From the NCBI GenBank assembly GCA_903813345.2, contig CAIIXF020000001.1, positions 1,364,001-1,428,000 of the forward strand: 64,000 bases of DNA, read 5' to 3'. This stretch comes from Owenia fusiformis. Its lineage: Eukaryota > Annelida > Polychaeta > Sabellida > Oweniidae. The notes under the pieces were generated by a model, which made no database searches, was not told the origin of the DNA, and saw nothing but the letters and a program-made list of their open reading frames with translations. This document shows positions 21,664-34,474 of this stretch, one piece after another (the stretch's first letter is position 1; every line of letters starts with the position of its first letter). A program made the translations under genes and the position numbers.

Positions 21664-23550
21664 TTTGGTTCAAGTGAAAACTAATTTTTCTTGGTTATGC
21701 TACCCGGATTAGAAAAACATACAAGTTGTATAAAATATCATCGAATTCAATGTGCTGTCATTAATAGGTTAGTATGCGTGATGTCCTTTTGAATTTTAAA
21801 GCTTGAAAGAACTATTTAAGTGCGACTCAATAGGGCTGTGTGTCATTCACCTTAAAACAAGCAACACAAGGACGACAATACATTATGATATTGAAAAATA
21901 AATTATCTATATCTTAGATGGAGAACATTTTTACACGTGTTTTCAGATTATTTATTATTTATTTTTATGAAAAAAATAAGAACAAAAATGGAGTTCTAGG
22001 CTGGGCCAAGTTGAACTTCTCATGAAGACAGAAGAGTAAGTTCGAAAATGTTTAAGAAGGCGAGCCAAGATCAAACACAAAACTTGATTTTTTATTCAAT
22101 CAATTACAATCGGGTTTTAAAGTAATATAGATAACGAAGGAATATACGTTAAACTGTAAGGAAATAATACAAATTCAACTGCGAAATTGAATTTTTCTAA
22201 TAGACAACGTCATCTACATCCGGGTCATCGTCAAATTTGAGAAATGCCAATATGAAGATAAAATCGAAACATATCATATATCTTAAAGGCGAAACGACCA
22301 AAACGTTTGTCATGTTGAAATCTATTCACCCCTCGGGCTTAGGATTGGATGCTTGCGATGAAAAATTAACGGCATCCATCACGTAAAACGAACAAGAACG
22401 AAATTAAAATACATTATATTTAATAAGCAGCTAGAATACAAAACGTCGCGAACTTTTCAAACATTTGCAAACAAAGGCTGCTTTTGTGCTAAAGAAGCTA
22501 TGACTGGTTTATACTAGTTCACAAGTGCATCTTTAAGAAATATTAAAAAGGTTCTAGCCTGCAAACTGTAACCACCTTCCATTAACTTCGTCACAGATGC
22601 CGACCGCCAAAAGCCAACCTCCGAACATAGTCCACAAAAAAGTTGTAGACAATAATTTCTAGTTGTTCGTATTTCCATTGCAGGTTATGTAAATAAAATT
22701 CAAACATAGTGAGGCCTTTAACAGGGTTTACAGTCAATGACCGGTCGCACGGGTCGGTGCACGTGAAGCCACTGTTTTTGGTAGCATCACAAACATGATA
22801 AACAGGATGTATATGGGCAAATACGGTAATTGATATTTTCAAACATAGTCAAATTCTGTTGTTCTACCAACGTCCGCGCCATGTGTGTTGATATCAACGA
22901 CATTTAATGTGTGCTGTTTTGATGTCAACACAAACATAAAACAGAATACGTTTTATTAAGTCCATATGACGTCGCAGAAAATCCTAGGAGCCTTTCGACT
23001 TGCGACAATGCGATAACTTGGTGATATAAAAAGTGGTGACATAGAAAAAGATCAAAGTCATGTTTTCTTTCTGTGGTACATCTTTTTGTTTAATCATAAA
23101 CAGTCATATGAATGAGTCTGCGCAAATCGGACACACCCCTTAGTTTTTCAAGTGAAACTCGACATAAATTCTAGCTGAAGTGTCATGTATTCAGATTTTA
23201 TACAAGTCAATGTTAATTTGTGGTTTAAAATACTGAAGGCATTCCAAGCTATGCAGACGTAGCCTGTGGGAAATATTTGATGCGGCAGGAATGAGCGTTT
23301 GGTGCGGAGGCAACGGTCATTTTTAATCTAAATTTGGGATATTTCTGAAACTAAGCCGTTTGGGACAAATATACTCATACCTGTGTAATTGACACCTGAT
23401 ATCGATAAAATTGTGAAAATAGTAGTGTAATTCATTCTATAGCGACGCAGTATGCGCTAAACCTTTATTTTTTGGAATTGTCGTTTTTAAACAGCGTCTA
23501 ACAAAACAAAATATCATTATATCATCAAACGATAAAGTTGTTTTGTTTAC
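21664..23550. other. Intergenic, no gene recognised
   Basis: This stretch lies upstream of SLC43 copy B and should contain its promoter and any untranslated first exon, which I cannot locate. Around 22678-22720 a segment reading GGTTATGTAAATAAAATTCA followed by AACATAGTGAGGC resembles the ends of the inverted-repeat element at 36766-39095, so a worn copy of that family is probably here. No coding exon was recognised. Confidence 0.5.
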
Positions 23551-24222
23551 AACCCAGTCACAATTCCTACGGCGACCGTGCGGTCTACCGTTTCTGCGGT
23601 CAGTAACATTTCTACGCTCGCCGTGGAATTTCTGCGATCGGATACTTTTCCAGTCACATTTCCTACGGCAGCCGCACAGCGAGTTTTTGAATTTCTGTTG
23701 ATTAAGCGTTAATTCTTCTTTTTATTTTATCTACATCAGTACAATATAGATGTTTTTGTTTGTAGTGTTAGGATATAGAATCGAATAAAAAGTGCAAGTG
23801 AAATATAAGTTGCTGTGGTATCAGTTACCATACGTCAAACAGTATACGTATTATGTTGTGTCTACAGCAAATAATGACCGAAAACTGACATAAAAATTGT
23901 TTCCAAAGGTACATTACCCATCAAACCCTACAATAGACGCAAGTCAACGGCAAACCCGACGTGCGGCCACCGTTGGACCATTCTGCGGTCTGGCAACGGC
24001 CTGTTGATTTCTACGGGGACCGCAGAAATGAACAATTATTATAACTCCGAGTTATAATTTCTACGGCTACCCTGCGGTCTGTGAAAAAAACTGGATACAC
24101 CGTTCGGAGACCTCAAGGCGAGCCTAGGCGAGCGTTTTCTACGCTCGTCGCAGAAATTCCCTGATTTAATTGATCTGCGGTCGACGCACGGCCTCCGCAC
24201 TACAAATGTGACTGGGGTGTTA
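23551..24222. mobile_element. TIR element with CTGCGGTC / TTTCTACG subterminal repeats
   Basis: The left end carries CCCAGTCACAATTCCTACGG and the right end the inverse of CCCCAGTCACATTTGTAGTG. Between them CTACGGCGACC, TTTCTGCGGTC and TTTCTACGCTCG-type words recur in both orientations near both ends, the pattern of transposase-binding repeats in non-autonomous DNA transposons. There is no transposase frame. The start CAGTCACA resembles that of the GGTCACATTTGC MITE family, so the two may use related machinery (inference). Confidence 0.55.
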
Positions 24223-24499
24223 TTAAGCTCTGCCGCACCAAATATTTAGAGGGGGCTCAAGATATCTGATGAACATTTCCGAATTTTTATAAAATCACAC
24301 AGAAACTGTCTGGCTTCCAAGATGCAAAAATAACTTATATAGTGTATCTTAAACACCATTTTTCATGAATGCAAGGGACGCTGTATAAAAACGACATAAA
24401 AAATTGATCAACTTAAAATAGTACAATAACGTCATTTTTCTAAGGGCAATACTAAACAAATACTGGATGATCAGGAGCTGGATATGGCAGAATACCTAT

Positions 24500-25060
24500 T
24501 CGAGACAAAATATTGGGCGAGGCGGCGTTTTATTATGCACCTCCCAATCAAAGTTAAGTGGAGTACTTACTGGAGTACAGGCTTAAACTGTCGTTTAGTT
24601 GACATTATTTTGACATTTATTTATTTTTTCTTCCGGCGACTTCCGGCCAGTTTATTCGCTACACTGGACGAAGATATTTGCCCCGGGAATTAAATTTTTA
24701 TTTATTCGAGACGTTCTTGCAGAATTATATGTAACTTTTGAATGATAAGGGTAATTGTGATTGATTAAGTGCCTTTTTTTCTTCTATTTTCCGCCAGTTT
24801 CAGATGTAAGCTTTAAGTAGTACTCCAGTTATTAAGAAATAAAACTCTGAAGTGGGAACGTTGCAAAAACATTGAAAAAATATCCAACCCTTTTTCTCGA
24901 AAGGGTCAGATATCAAAAAAATATCCGGCAGTTTTCAGAAAAAAAGCAGAGTATTGCCAAATTACAAGCAACTAAGAACCAATCAGATTTGAGTATTTTA
25001 ATGAGGTGCATAATAAAGTGAAATATTGGACCGAGGGCCCTCGGTCCAAAATTTCACAAT
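24500..25060. repeat. Probable non-autonomous inverted-repeat element
   Basis: AAATATTGGGCGAGGCGGCG and TTTTATTATGCACCTC on the left are matched by GAGGTGCATAATAAAGTG and AAATATTGGACCGAGG on the right in inverse order, giving an inverted repeat of roughly 40 bp around a 0.5 kb interior. A short exact palindrome, GGACCGAGGGCCCTCGGTCC, follows. The termini are not precisely defined. The bases from about 25060 to 26055 show nothing recognisable. Confidence 0.4.
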
Positions 25061-26055
25061 ATTGCCCGCAGAAATGACGTTATTAGTAGTATTATAACCA
25101 CCGTTTATGACCAGGGCTGAAATAGCAAGAAAATCTTACGCACTGAACGATATCTATTTCCCGGGGGAAATTGCCGGTCGTTAATTGCATTATTGACCGG
25201 CAATATGGCCCGCCACTATGACGTCACATACTGCTCAAGTCGATATAGTAAAATAAATGCCTTCTAAACTAGCACTAATACCCCTAGAACAGGCCCGGTA
25301 AGGTGGTAATAATCAGGGTTAATACTAAATACAAGTAGAATAAACAGGGAAATACAATTGAAGTGACGATTGCGTTTTTCGCTAGTCTGTGTTGAAATAC
25401 CCACAACGTCAAATGATATGCAGATGGGAGAATCCCGTAATTTTAATTTTTTGCAATCAGAGTGGCGATGTTTACCTCAACATCTCTTTCCTTATTCCTA
25501 TTTTATCAAAATGTTTGGATGTGACCATGTTTATCAGTCAGCTGAACTGAAAAATCGTTTAAAACTCCTAATTCTATACAAGGTGTCCCATTTATGAGAT
25601 TTTTCAAATTCTTTTAGTCGACGTGGAAACACCTAGCGGATTGAATTGAAACAATTCTTTTTCATTTCGTCTTGTCCAATTTTATAAAACCATATTTTTC
25701 TGATTATTAGATGGGAACACCTGGATTTACAGTCATTCTGCACCTTGTGAACAACGAAATTCGGTCTGGTGTTGAAATCATCATAAAAACTATACATCAA
25801 ACATTGCTTTTAAAACATTTTTTGCCAAAAACGATTGCAAAGAAGATTGGAGTGGACACCTAGGTGTATTTCAGCAGAACACAACAGGAAATGAATATTT
25901 GAGTCAGAAAACTTTGATAACATGAGTGTTATTATGAAAACGTTTCCAGTAAACCCCGGGCCAATAGTAATCATTTGAAGATTATTAGGAAGCATTTAGA
26001 GTCGAATCCAAAGAGAAATTGGAAATAAAAGTGAATCAATTTCGCGCGTACGTTT

Positions 26056-26990
26056 AACCCTACTGTCACACCAAACTAGTTCTCACTACGTTCTCGAAAA
26101 CTGGCTTAAAACTGTGTATGAACGGATTAAATGTACTTAGAACTGGTTGGGGTCTGTTTACAAACGTCATGAACGTACTCGAAGGTGTACATATAGGTCC
26201 TCTAGAACGCGAAGCGTCTTCACGTTCTGCAATCAGAACGAGTGGCAACGTACTTAAGATGAGCTAGACGCACTACGAACGGAACTGTCGTTTTTCAACG
26301 AGTGACAACGTACTAATATGGGCTGGACGTATAACGAACGGAATTGTCGTTGTTCAATCCTACTAGGGACATATTCAGAACGAGGAAGAACTAATTGCCA
26401 GCGGTTTTAAACTGATTAAAGACGTAATTGAACTGCTTGGATACATTGTGTAGAAGGTGATTTAGATTTTGAACCATTTCAAAATCCCATTGCGACCATA
26501 CCGTTCTGTAATTAGATCGTGTGACAACATATTTCAAACGAGATGACCTACTAGACTACGAACGTAAATACTGCGGTATGTGTGCACACTGTGACTTTGT
26601 TCGACCTGAACGAACTGGGAATGAGATGGACGTATTGAAGACTGTTCATGGACGAATTAGGTAATTATTTTAGTACATGTTTAAATTTAGCTCCCGTGGA
26701 GTAAGCCCGTTTGGCAATATATTTAATTAAGAACATCATGTTGTGACAGTTAGTTTGGTGCAACAGTTTTATGCTCTATGTATGTTGTAACAGTCTTCAC
26801 AGTATACAGACAACGTTTCCAAGCAGTTCAAGTCAGTCCGTTAAGTCATTTAAAACCTCTTTAACTAGGTCTATTTCGTTCCAATGTGTATTAACCCGTC
26901 TCTTTTAGTATTGAAGGACGGCAATTCCGTCCTTAGTAGACCCATCTCGTTTTAAGTACATTATCACTCGGTCTAACTGAAGAACGGCCT
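26056..26990. mobile_element. TIR element, CACACCAAACTAGTTCT family (first copy)
   Basis: It starts ACCCTACTGTCACACCAAAC followed by TAGTTCTCACTACGTTCTCG, which matches the inverse of the right end of the element at 37277-38083. The body is packed with degenerate words such as CGTACTAA, ACGAACGGAA and TTCGTTC, unlike ordinary flanking DNA. The far end is not clean: TAGTTTGGTG occurs near 26750 but CGTTC-type text continues to about 26990. The lower boundary is therefore good and the upper one approximate. Confidence 0.5.
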
Positions 26991-27191
26991 TGCGGCCAAA
27001 ACATTTCTTGAAGGATCAAAGTTATGGAGCACCTTCACGCAAGAGGTCGTCCATTCTGTGCATACATATTTTCAATGTAAATGCATTTTCTTAAAAAGTG
27101 ATAAACCAAACGTTTCAAAAATACCCATTAAGATCACGATTTGATGAGTTAAGAATGTAGCCAATCATAGTCGAAGTCATAGTTTTTAGTA

Positions 27192-27197
27192 TTTATT
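27192..27197 (-). other. Polyadenylation signal candidate for the SLC22 gene
   Basis: TTTATT on the plus strand gives AATAAA on the minus strand, 57 bases past the stop codon of the SLC22 gene. The position is suitable, but the hexamer is common in AT-rich DNA. Confidence 0.4.
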
Positions 27198-27254
27198 TAA
27201 TCATTTACTTTTTTAATTTGACTGAAATCTTTAGGAATGTTTTTCCTTAGAAGT

Positions 27255-30200
27255 CTATAGAGTAGTAACATTGTCCGTTGATCGTTTCCTGATGTCATTG
27301 GACCCTGCATTCGAAGTGACTTCAACCATAGGGACGTTTCCATTGTTTTCAACGAGTTTATGTGGAACATCTTTATCCATTTCAAATGATTTGTTGTCGT
27401 ACGCCAAGGCTGATTGTGACAGTTTAACAGAATTGTAATAGTTCAAAGCTGGCTTTTTGGATTCTTCGTTGTATGGTTGACTGCAAAATAAGAGTCGGAT
27501 GCAACGTTTTTATGAACAAAAAAAACGTCAATTTCAAGGAAAAGTGCTTCATCTCTTAGTCATGCATATTCTCCAAGTTTATTCACATTGCGCCAAGCAA
27601 CAATTTATGTCAATGTACAATTTTGCATGATTATTTTAAATAAATTTATATTGAAAATTATATTCTTGATGGTATTTCGTATGTTATTTGAAAGGAGCAT
27701 TACCTGCCAAGCCACTCCCCGTCGTTTAGGGTATCGGGAAGATTTAAGTCCATAGTCTCCGGAAGTGCGAGTGTTATGACAGCTACCAGCAGGGCCAGTA
27801 CAGCGTATATGATGGACGGTAGACCACTCCAAGTGGATTCCTAACGAAATCATGAAAACATCAGTCGTTTAAGATTTTCAAACACTTCTATTTTGTATTT
27901 TACTTGTATAATGCGTAATGAAAAAAACAAGCTTAGATCATAATTAACCATTTAGCACACTCTGTGTATCAATCTATATAAACTACAAGTATTTGTACCA
28001 GTCTATTGATCTGTGGTGCAATGAGTCCACCTGCAAAAGCGAACATAGCAGAGGCACAGGCAACGCCAGCCCTTGCGACGGTTGGGAAAGTGTCCACGGT
28101 CCACATAGAGATGGAAGCAAGCATGGAGGTGGCGCATAATTTACCGAACAATGTGACTGCTGTTAATCCTCCTTGCATTGCTAAAAAAATAAATAATTGA
28201 TTTTAATAACAGTGTTCCAAGGCTTATTGTTTAAAGATAATTTATTCTTGGAAATCAGAAATCAAACTACGATGCTTTGTCTCAGAGCCGATCACCTTTT
28301 GTTTGAAAGTTTCTAAATTATAAATATTTGCATTAGGCTGAGACTAAAACCTAAATACTTTGATTAAATCTATCCAAATGAGAGGGCTGAATATATTCTG
28401 TAAAAGAATAGTATAATCAATACGAAATAGGTATTTCCACGGAACGGTATGGTTTTGAGAATACGCACTACTTCGCTATGAGTATAAATGTACATAAACA
28501 TATTCTATTCACTATTGGATGTGAGTATCACAGGAAAACAAACATGTTAATACTCACCATAGGATCAAAGGGACACAAACAACACGTAATTACTCACCAT
28601 TGGATGTGAGTATCACAGGAAAACATACATGTTAATACTCACCATAGGATCAAAGGGACACAAACAACACGTAATTACTCACTATTGGATGTGAATATCA
28701 CAGGAAGACAAACATGTTACTACTCACTATTGGATGTGAGTATCAAAAGGAAATAAACATGTTAATACTCACTATTGGATGTGAGTATCAAAGGTATACA
28801 GATGAAACTTAGAACCGCTGCCATCGCTGCCATAGAGAAACTCCCCAGCTTTCTACCGATGCTTGAGATGAGAAGTATGCTGACAGGGTAGGCCAGTAGC
28901 TCAGTTAAACCAGAGATGAAATCATTAAAATAATCATTATTTCCTACTTTGATTTTATTGGTGAATCCCATGTAAACAAGTCCAGACAACAACCTGAAAA
29001 AAAAGAAAGGAACACAAATGAACGTAGCTAGGCAATCATATTTTTCATAGTTTTAATATTATTGTTGACATCATTTTTTTTGAAGTTTTTACTTCAAGAT
29101 TCAGATTTAATTCTGCACTTTGGGATGTACGGGATACAACTTATCCATTAGTTCGAATATTGATATTAGGTGACCGAAATGCGCTTTATCGATGGACAGC
29201 TTTATTGTATCTTACCAGATTATCCAGAATATTAAGAGACGCTTTCGGAGATTTGGTGTCCGTAACATATCCGCAAGATTTATTCTCCTTTCGTCAGGGT
29301 CCTCTACAGACTAATAATTTAAAACGAATAAATACATTTTTGAAAATTCACCTATTATGACTCACTTCTGTGACATGTATATTTTACTTATTTTGCAAAT
29401 ATTTTCATCCAAAAATTAAACCCAAAATAATTTATCTGCTCAGGTTCTCGTCTTTTCATAGGGCATTGGAAAACACGTGAAAATATTGTGAACGAATTAC
29501 CATCAGTCTCATAAAATTAACAAAAATATTTGGCAAAATAATATACGACTCGCATTTGTATTTAAAGGTAATACATGGAGACATCTTTAAGTAAATCAAT
29601 CCTTTAACTACACAATTATTCTTAATCGGACAAGGTAAGTGTATTGATAAGAGAAACACTTACATTCTCCATGAGTTCTAGGTCCTCAGGTAGATCCGCC
29701 TTATTAACTTTGGCCATGTTGTGAAATAACGCCGTGGCTTGTTCTAAGCGCCCCCGTGTTACAAGCCACCTTGGCGTTTCTGAGATCAAACTGCAAAAAT
29801 AGTTGGTCAGGTCTTACATTTATGCCATATTTTCTTTGGATAAATGTTAAAACACCGAGGTTAGAATCAGAATGTGATATTTCTTTATGTTTATAATGTA
29901 AACCCATTGTGTTTATTCAAGCCCATTTTGTGATAATTCAAAAAGCACTTACAAAAAGTATGTGAGAAAAATTGCTGGAGGTGCTGCGAGTATCATTTGA
30001 AGAGTTTGCACATTCCGAACTTGGTATGCTATTCCCGGAAGTGACATCATTCCAACAGTCATCCATGCGTTCATCAAGACTCCAAATACAGTACGATACG
30101 CAGGACCAACGTGTTCAACAACTGGAATGGATTTAAGAGGGATATATTAATCTGCAAAGTCTGCAGGGAAAGCCAAATAAAGCACATGTTAAGCCCTATG

Positions 30201-33012
30201 GAGTAGTGAACGATGATACCAACTGGTGCTTGGTTCTGTCACGTGGTAACTGACCAACAAATTAACAACATTCTTACCCATAACAAAAGCGATGATGAAC
30301 TTGGCCCCAACGGCCATCCCAAAGAAAAACCTAACGACGACAAAGGCCACATAGTCGGAGGCAAAAGCAGCCCCCACTCCAAATGCTACTTCAACCAGAA
30401 TTGCCACTAGAAGGACTGGCTTACGCCCGATACTACAAGAAAGAGATGAACATATCACTAGTACAATCAAAATACAAAAATAGGCGTATTGCTACTAATT
30501 AATACAAGATTACAAAGTCTGGAGATCTCGGCACATCCCGTGATATTTCTACTTCATTTTCTCAAATGTCGTGAATTATCAGTGTACCTGCTACGTGAAT
30601 TAATAAAAATAGAAATAGTACCGTGGGTACTGGGCGCACATGGTGTTGCTCAAAAGTGAATGATGGCTAAAATGGCAGATAATAAAAAAAATAGACAAAA
30701 TCTTTTGCCGATATTTGTAACAAAATTATTTCATACAACTACTCTACGGCGACATGGCTTTTTACAATGCAGGACACCTGAAATTATTTGTAAAGCAAGG
30801 AAATGGGCAAAAAGTGAATTTCGCGAGACAAAAATGGCGACCATTTTGAAAATAGGCGAGCTTTTGAACCAGGAGTCATAGGGGAGTTTTCTGTATTGAT
30901 GTTGAACAAAAATAACTAAAGACAGGAATCCTATTAACAGAGCTTTTAAAACGGGCCAATTGTTGACAGAGAGACGGACAGACAGACGGACAGACAGACG
31001 GACAAGTACGTGATTGCAATAGCTCACCATGTGAGCCAAAAACGATGAATGTTTTGATTTACATACTTTAGCATGCACTTTTAGGGCAGAGTGGTTTTAA
31101 TTTTCTCTTACCTGTCAGCAATTTGACCAAATACCAGTAAGCCAACTAACAGCCCAGCTATATATAATGTTTCAAGGAGGCTCTTTTTATCGGCGTTGTC
31201 GCATACTAAATCATACTAAAATAAACAAATCGTGCACACTGTTGATGGACAATAAATATTTGCAATTTGCAATAACTTTGAATTAAAGCGTTTCGTTATC
31301 AACAAACATAAGCTTATATTCTGAGATACTCATTTATGTTTGCTTGTGAATACCATATTGGTAACGCATCATTTCAAAACACAAAAAGGAAGTGAAAATT
31401 TCCAGGTGTTCTGTCCAAAGTTGTCAAAAACAGAAATGGAACTTTATGTTAAAGTTATACAGGGTGTCTAATATGTCCCGCACTCCGCTACAGATAAAAC
31501 CTTTACAGGTGATCTTAGTGCAATATACCAGTGGAAAGATCATCAAAAGTTAAATTGTCTCCATTCATCAAGTATTTTCGATGTTTCTCAATGTTTTCAT
31601 GATGTCGTAATTAGTTAGTATGTCATCCTCAAGCAGCTTTTATTGCGTCAAAATATGAAGCGTGAATACTCAGCAATATATCAAAAGTTAAAATTTTCAC
31701 ATTCCACTTCTTACAATGAAGTCTCACCAAAAACCGTTGCCCATCTAAATGCCAAATTGCGAGGTTCATTCTCACTTCAAGTGATATAATGTAGCAATTT
31801 GTGACATACAGATTTATGGAAATCAACGTAACTTTGGATGATCCTTCCAATTATATATCACACTCGGTACCATATTATTTTGGTTTGGGCTGCAGAGACG
31901 GGGACGGGACTTATTTGACACCCTGTAAAGTTTAGGTCTCTTAAAAATGTTATACCGCTTGTCATCGAAGGTAGAGTATTTTTAGCTATGACAGTATCAT
32001 AGTTTCTCTTATCGCATCTGATGATAGATACGTACCCCTTATCAGTATTTGCTATGATTTTGAATTCATTCCGATAATTTAGATATGTACCTGTAAACTG
32101 TAAATGTAGCTTTACATTGTACTGTAGATTGAACTTTGGACAATGGTTAATTTAATACATCGATAACATTGTGTTTGGTTGAAATTTTCTGATACGATAT
32201 CCTAAAAATAAAGGTCAGTAACAGAGCATTGTTGAAACATATGCTGCTTGGAGGCTCAGAGTTAATGAACTACATCTTAAAAAATATTCTAATTTTGTGT
32301 GACATCATAAAAAACAGTTTACACATTATATTAATGAATTGATTTATTAATTAAAGGTAGAAACTTTTTTCCTTTGCTATATGTTTTTGAAAAACATCGG
32401 TTTCAAAAACAGTTGACATTTGTTTTACAAATTTTGACCATCAAACTATGATTTTAATTAAAGATTTTATTATTTTATCTAGTTTTCTCGAACTGTAGTA
32501 TCGATCAAAGCGGGATCGAAATAACATTGGTTTATTTGCAAAATTGGTATATGGACATTTTACTCGAGAAGATGGGCAATCATAATTAACATTAGGTTGG
32601 CTTTCAATTATCTCACCTTACTGATAGCAGTAGAGTGAAACTGACTCTGATCGTAGGACCAACTCGAACAAGAACGTGTTGCGGCATTTGCTGAATCAAA
32701 GGAATCTCTATCCCAAGAATCAAATTGATCTTTTGTAAAGTTTGACCAATCCAAGTCAAACATTTTACAACTGTCATAGACCCAGTTTCCATCATTTCCC
32801 ATTGTCCTTGGGATCGCGATATATTCCTGTCTTTGAAAGGTGTATTCTTCTAATTGAGGTACATAACAATGGTGTTTCATGTCGCCATGGATGTAATTTA
32901 TTGCAACGTTTTGCCATCCTGTTGAAATAGCTACGAGTCCGAGTAAAATAAACGTTGCTACTTGTGCGACACTCGTGTCCCCGATTTTATTAAATATATC
33001 ATCCAATTTCAT
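27255..33012 (-). CDS. SLC22 family organic ion transporter
   Basis: Ten minus-strand exons join in frame into 603 aa: 33012-32617, 31215-31112, 30432-30278, 30121-29953, 29790-29664, 29310-29216, 28993-28773, 28180-27999, 27840-27704, 27480-27255. Hallmarks of the family are in order: a large extracellular loop after TM1 with an N-glycosylation site (SNFT), YDLVCDNADKK, the MFS motif GQIADSIGRKP, ETPRWLVTRGR, PDERR/RTPNLRKR, TVDTFPTVARAG, and PETMDLNLPDT (from residue 510) after TM12, followed by a long polar cytosolic tail. SLC22 members move organic cations, anions or zwitterions across the plasma membrane; the sequence alone does not tell which. The exon 8 donor (CTG/GTACAA) is the weakest border. 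Exon 7 ends at the first unit of a tandem array that copies its own donor site. Intron 1 holds a mariner-like MITE and a dispersed repeat. Confidence 0.92.
28507..28772 (-). repeat. 45-bp tandem array copying the SLC22 exon 7 donor site
   Basis: On the minus strand the true exon 7 end reads ATCCAATAGTGAGT. Downstream in the intron the same segment, ATCCWATRGTGAGT, recurs with starts at about 28722, 28677, 28637, 28592, 28552 and (imperfect, GTGAAT) 28507, spaced 45, 45, 40, 45, 40 and 45 bp. Most copies keep an acceptable 5' splice site. Reading on from the authentic donor meets a stop within three codons, so use of a later donor would truncate the protein. Confidence 0.8.
30610..31035 (+). 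repeat. Dispersed repeat, inverse partner of 19920-20505
   Basis: GTACCGTGGGTACTGGGC, AAGTGAATGATGGCTAAAAT, CTTTTGAACCAGGAGTCATA and TTTTCTGTATTGATGTTGAA match the inverse of the repeat at 19920-20505. It ends in a GACGGACAGACA simple repeat. It lies in intron 2 of the SLC22 gene and contains no convincing coding sequence. Confidence 0.6.
31458..31927. mobile_element. Mariner-like MITE in SLC22 intron 1
   Basis: The element begins TACAGGGTGTCTAATATGTC and ends with the inverse, GGGACTTATTTGACACCCTGTA in plus orientation, bordered by TA on both sides. The terminal CAGGGTG/CACCCTG is shared with the mariner remnant at 13578-14137 but the next bases differ, so this is a separate family. No transposase frame remains in its 470 bp. 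Confidence 0.75.
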
Positions 33013-34474
33013 TGTTCCGGTAATCCTATATTATTTGTAAAGTTCAATAAAAATTATTCTAATTGATTGACAATGTGTATTACTGTGTTCGTTATTGAGT
33101 ATCTGTACCGATTCAATCCATTCCTTTTCTATATTGTGAAATTTTATAACGTCGTACGATTGAATCTTATTGTTATCAGCTCGCCAATGTGGGTTTAGTA
33201 TTATCAAATCCACTCTCTTGCTAATGTAGAGCATGCTTCGTCATTATAAACTTCAAATCTAAAGTGTGAGGGTAAACAAATAAAATTTCAAAATCCCCAC
33301 ATTTCGACCGAGAGTTGATAAGGTTATGTTATGGTAACATAATGTATCGAACACAAAATAATTCAACTATAACCACATGGTGTATATATGCAAAACCGTA
33401 TCACCTCAATAATTTAGGAGACTTTGGACAAACGTTTTAAAAAGTACATAATTGCATTGCATTATTTATGGTGGTAAGTGAATCAACCCCGCCTACATCG
33501 GGTTATGAAACATTTTACAGCAAACATATCCGATCTACAATGAACAAAAACATAATTATCTTAAGCAGACATGTCATACATATGATTGTGCCATCTGACA
33601 TAACATTCTTCCACAAAAATTGAAAGCTCTTACAGATGCTATACCTAGAGAAGATACTAATTGATGCATTAAACGTGTCACAATAATTTTGAAAAACGAC
33701 AATGGAAGTCAAACTACAGTAATCGGTTTTTACTAATTTAGCAATTGTTCGTAATTTGAAAATTATTTATTTATTTCTTGTCGATTAGTGAACGATTCAA
33801 ACACTTTGATTTGACAACTATAATATACAAGATAACGACGTGCTCATATAATGTTCCAAATGTAGTTAAATGTATGCACAATAGTTGAGGGAAAACGCCG
33901 AATCATGTTGACATGTCGCTTTCTAGGTCTCATTCACATGAAATGTCGCAGAATTTCTCTTTTTAGCGATCAGTTTTTGCCTGCATAATCTCAACAATGA
34001 CATGATAAATAAATTTGTGGCTTTAAACATAATTGGCCTCTTGACAAAACGATGATGTTATGACAGGTTAAAGGTGAGTGTCTTATCAATTGCACAAATA
34101 CAGTCACGATCGAAAAGCCATATTATTCTGAAAATGTAGCATTGTCACCTGAGGACTGCGATACAACTTTCATGATACACGTTATGTAACTAGACAGGTC
34201 AACAGCTCATTTTTGTATTTCAGATTCTTATTTGACTTCGGATTCGAGCCTAGCAAGTTGAAACATGGTGAAATGGCACAATTCTAAACTGATTTGATAT
34301 CCTGAGTACAAAAGATCTTCAGAGAAGGCGTCGACGAAAAACTTAAGTCCCAGCTCTCGTTTGGACAAATGTTGGTCAGCTTTGCCATCGGATAATTACA
34401 TGATCTTCAGTTCCCACTCTATACTGAAGATGAATTTATGAAACTAAGCTTGTCAATGTACTTCAACACAATTC
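33013..34474. other. Intergenic, no gene recognised
   Basis: This separates the start of the SLC22 gene from the end of the ASB gene, both on the minus strand. It should contain the SLC22 promoter and the ASB 3' UTR. No exon, repeat family or RNA gene was recognised. Confidence 0.5.

Noticed and set aside
28507-28772. CRISPR-like regular repeats
   Set aside because: The units are contiguous degenerate 40-45 bp tandem copies of an exon border in an animal intron, without unique spacers.
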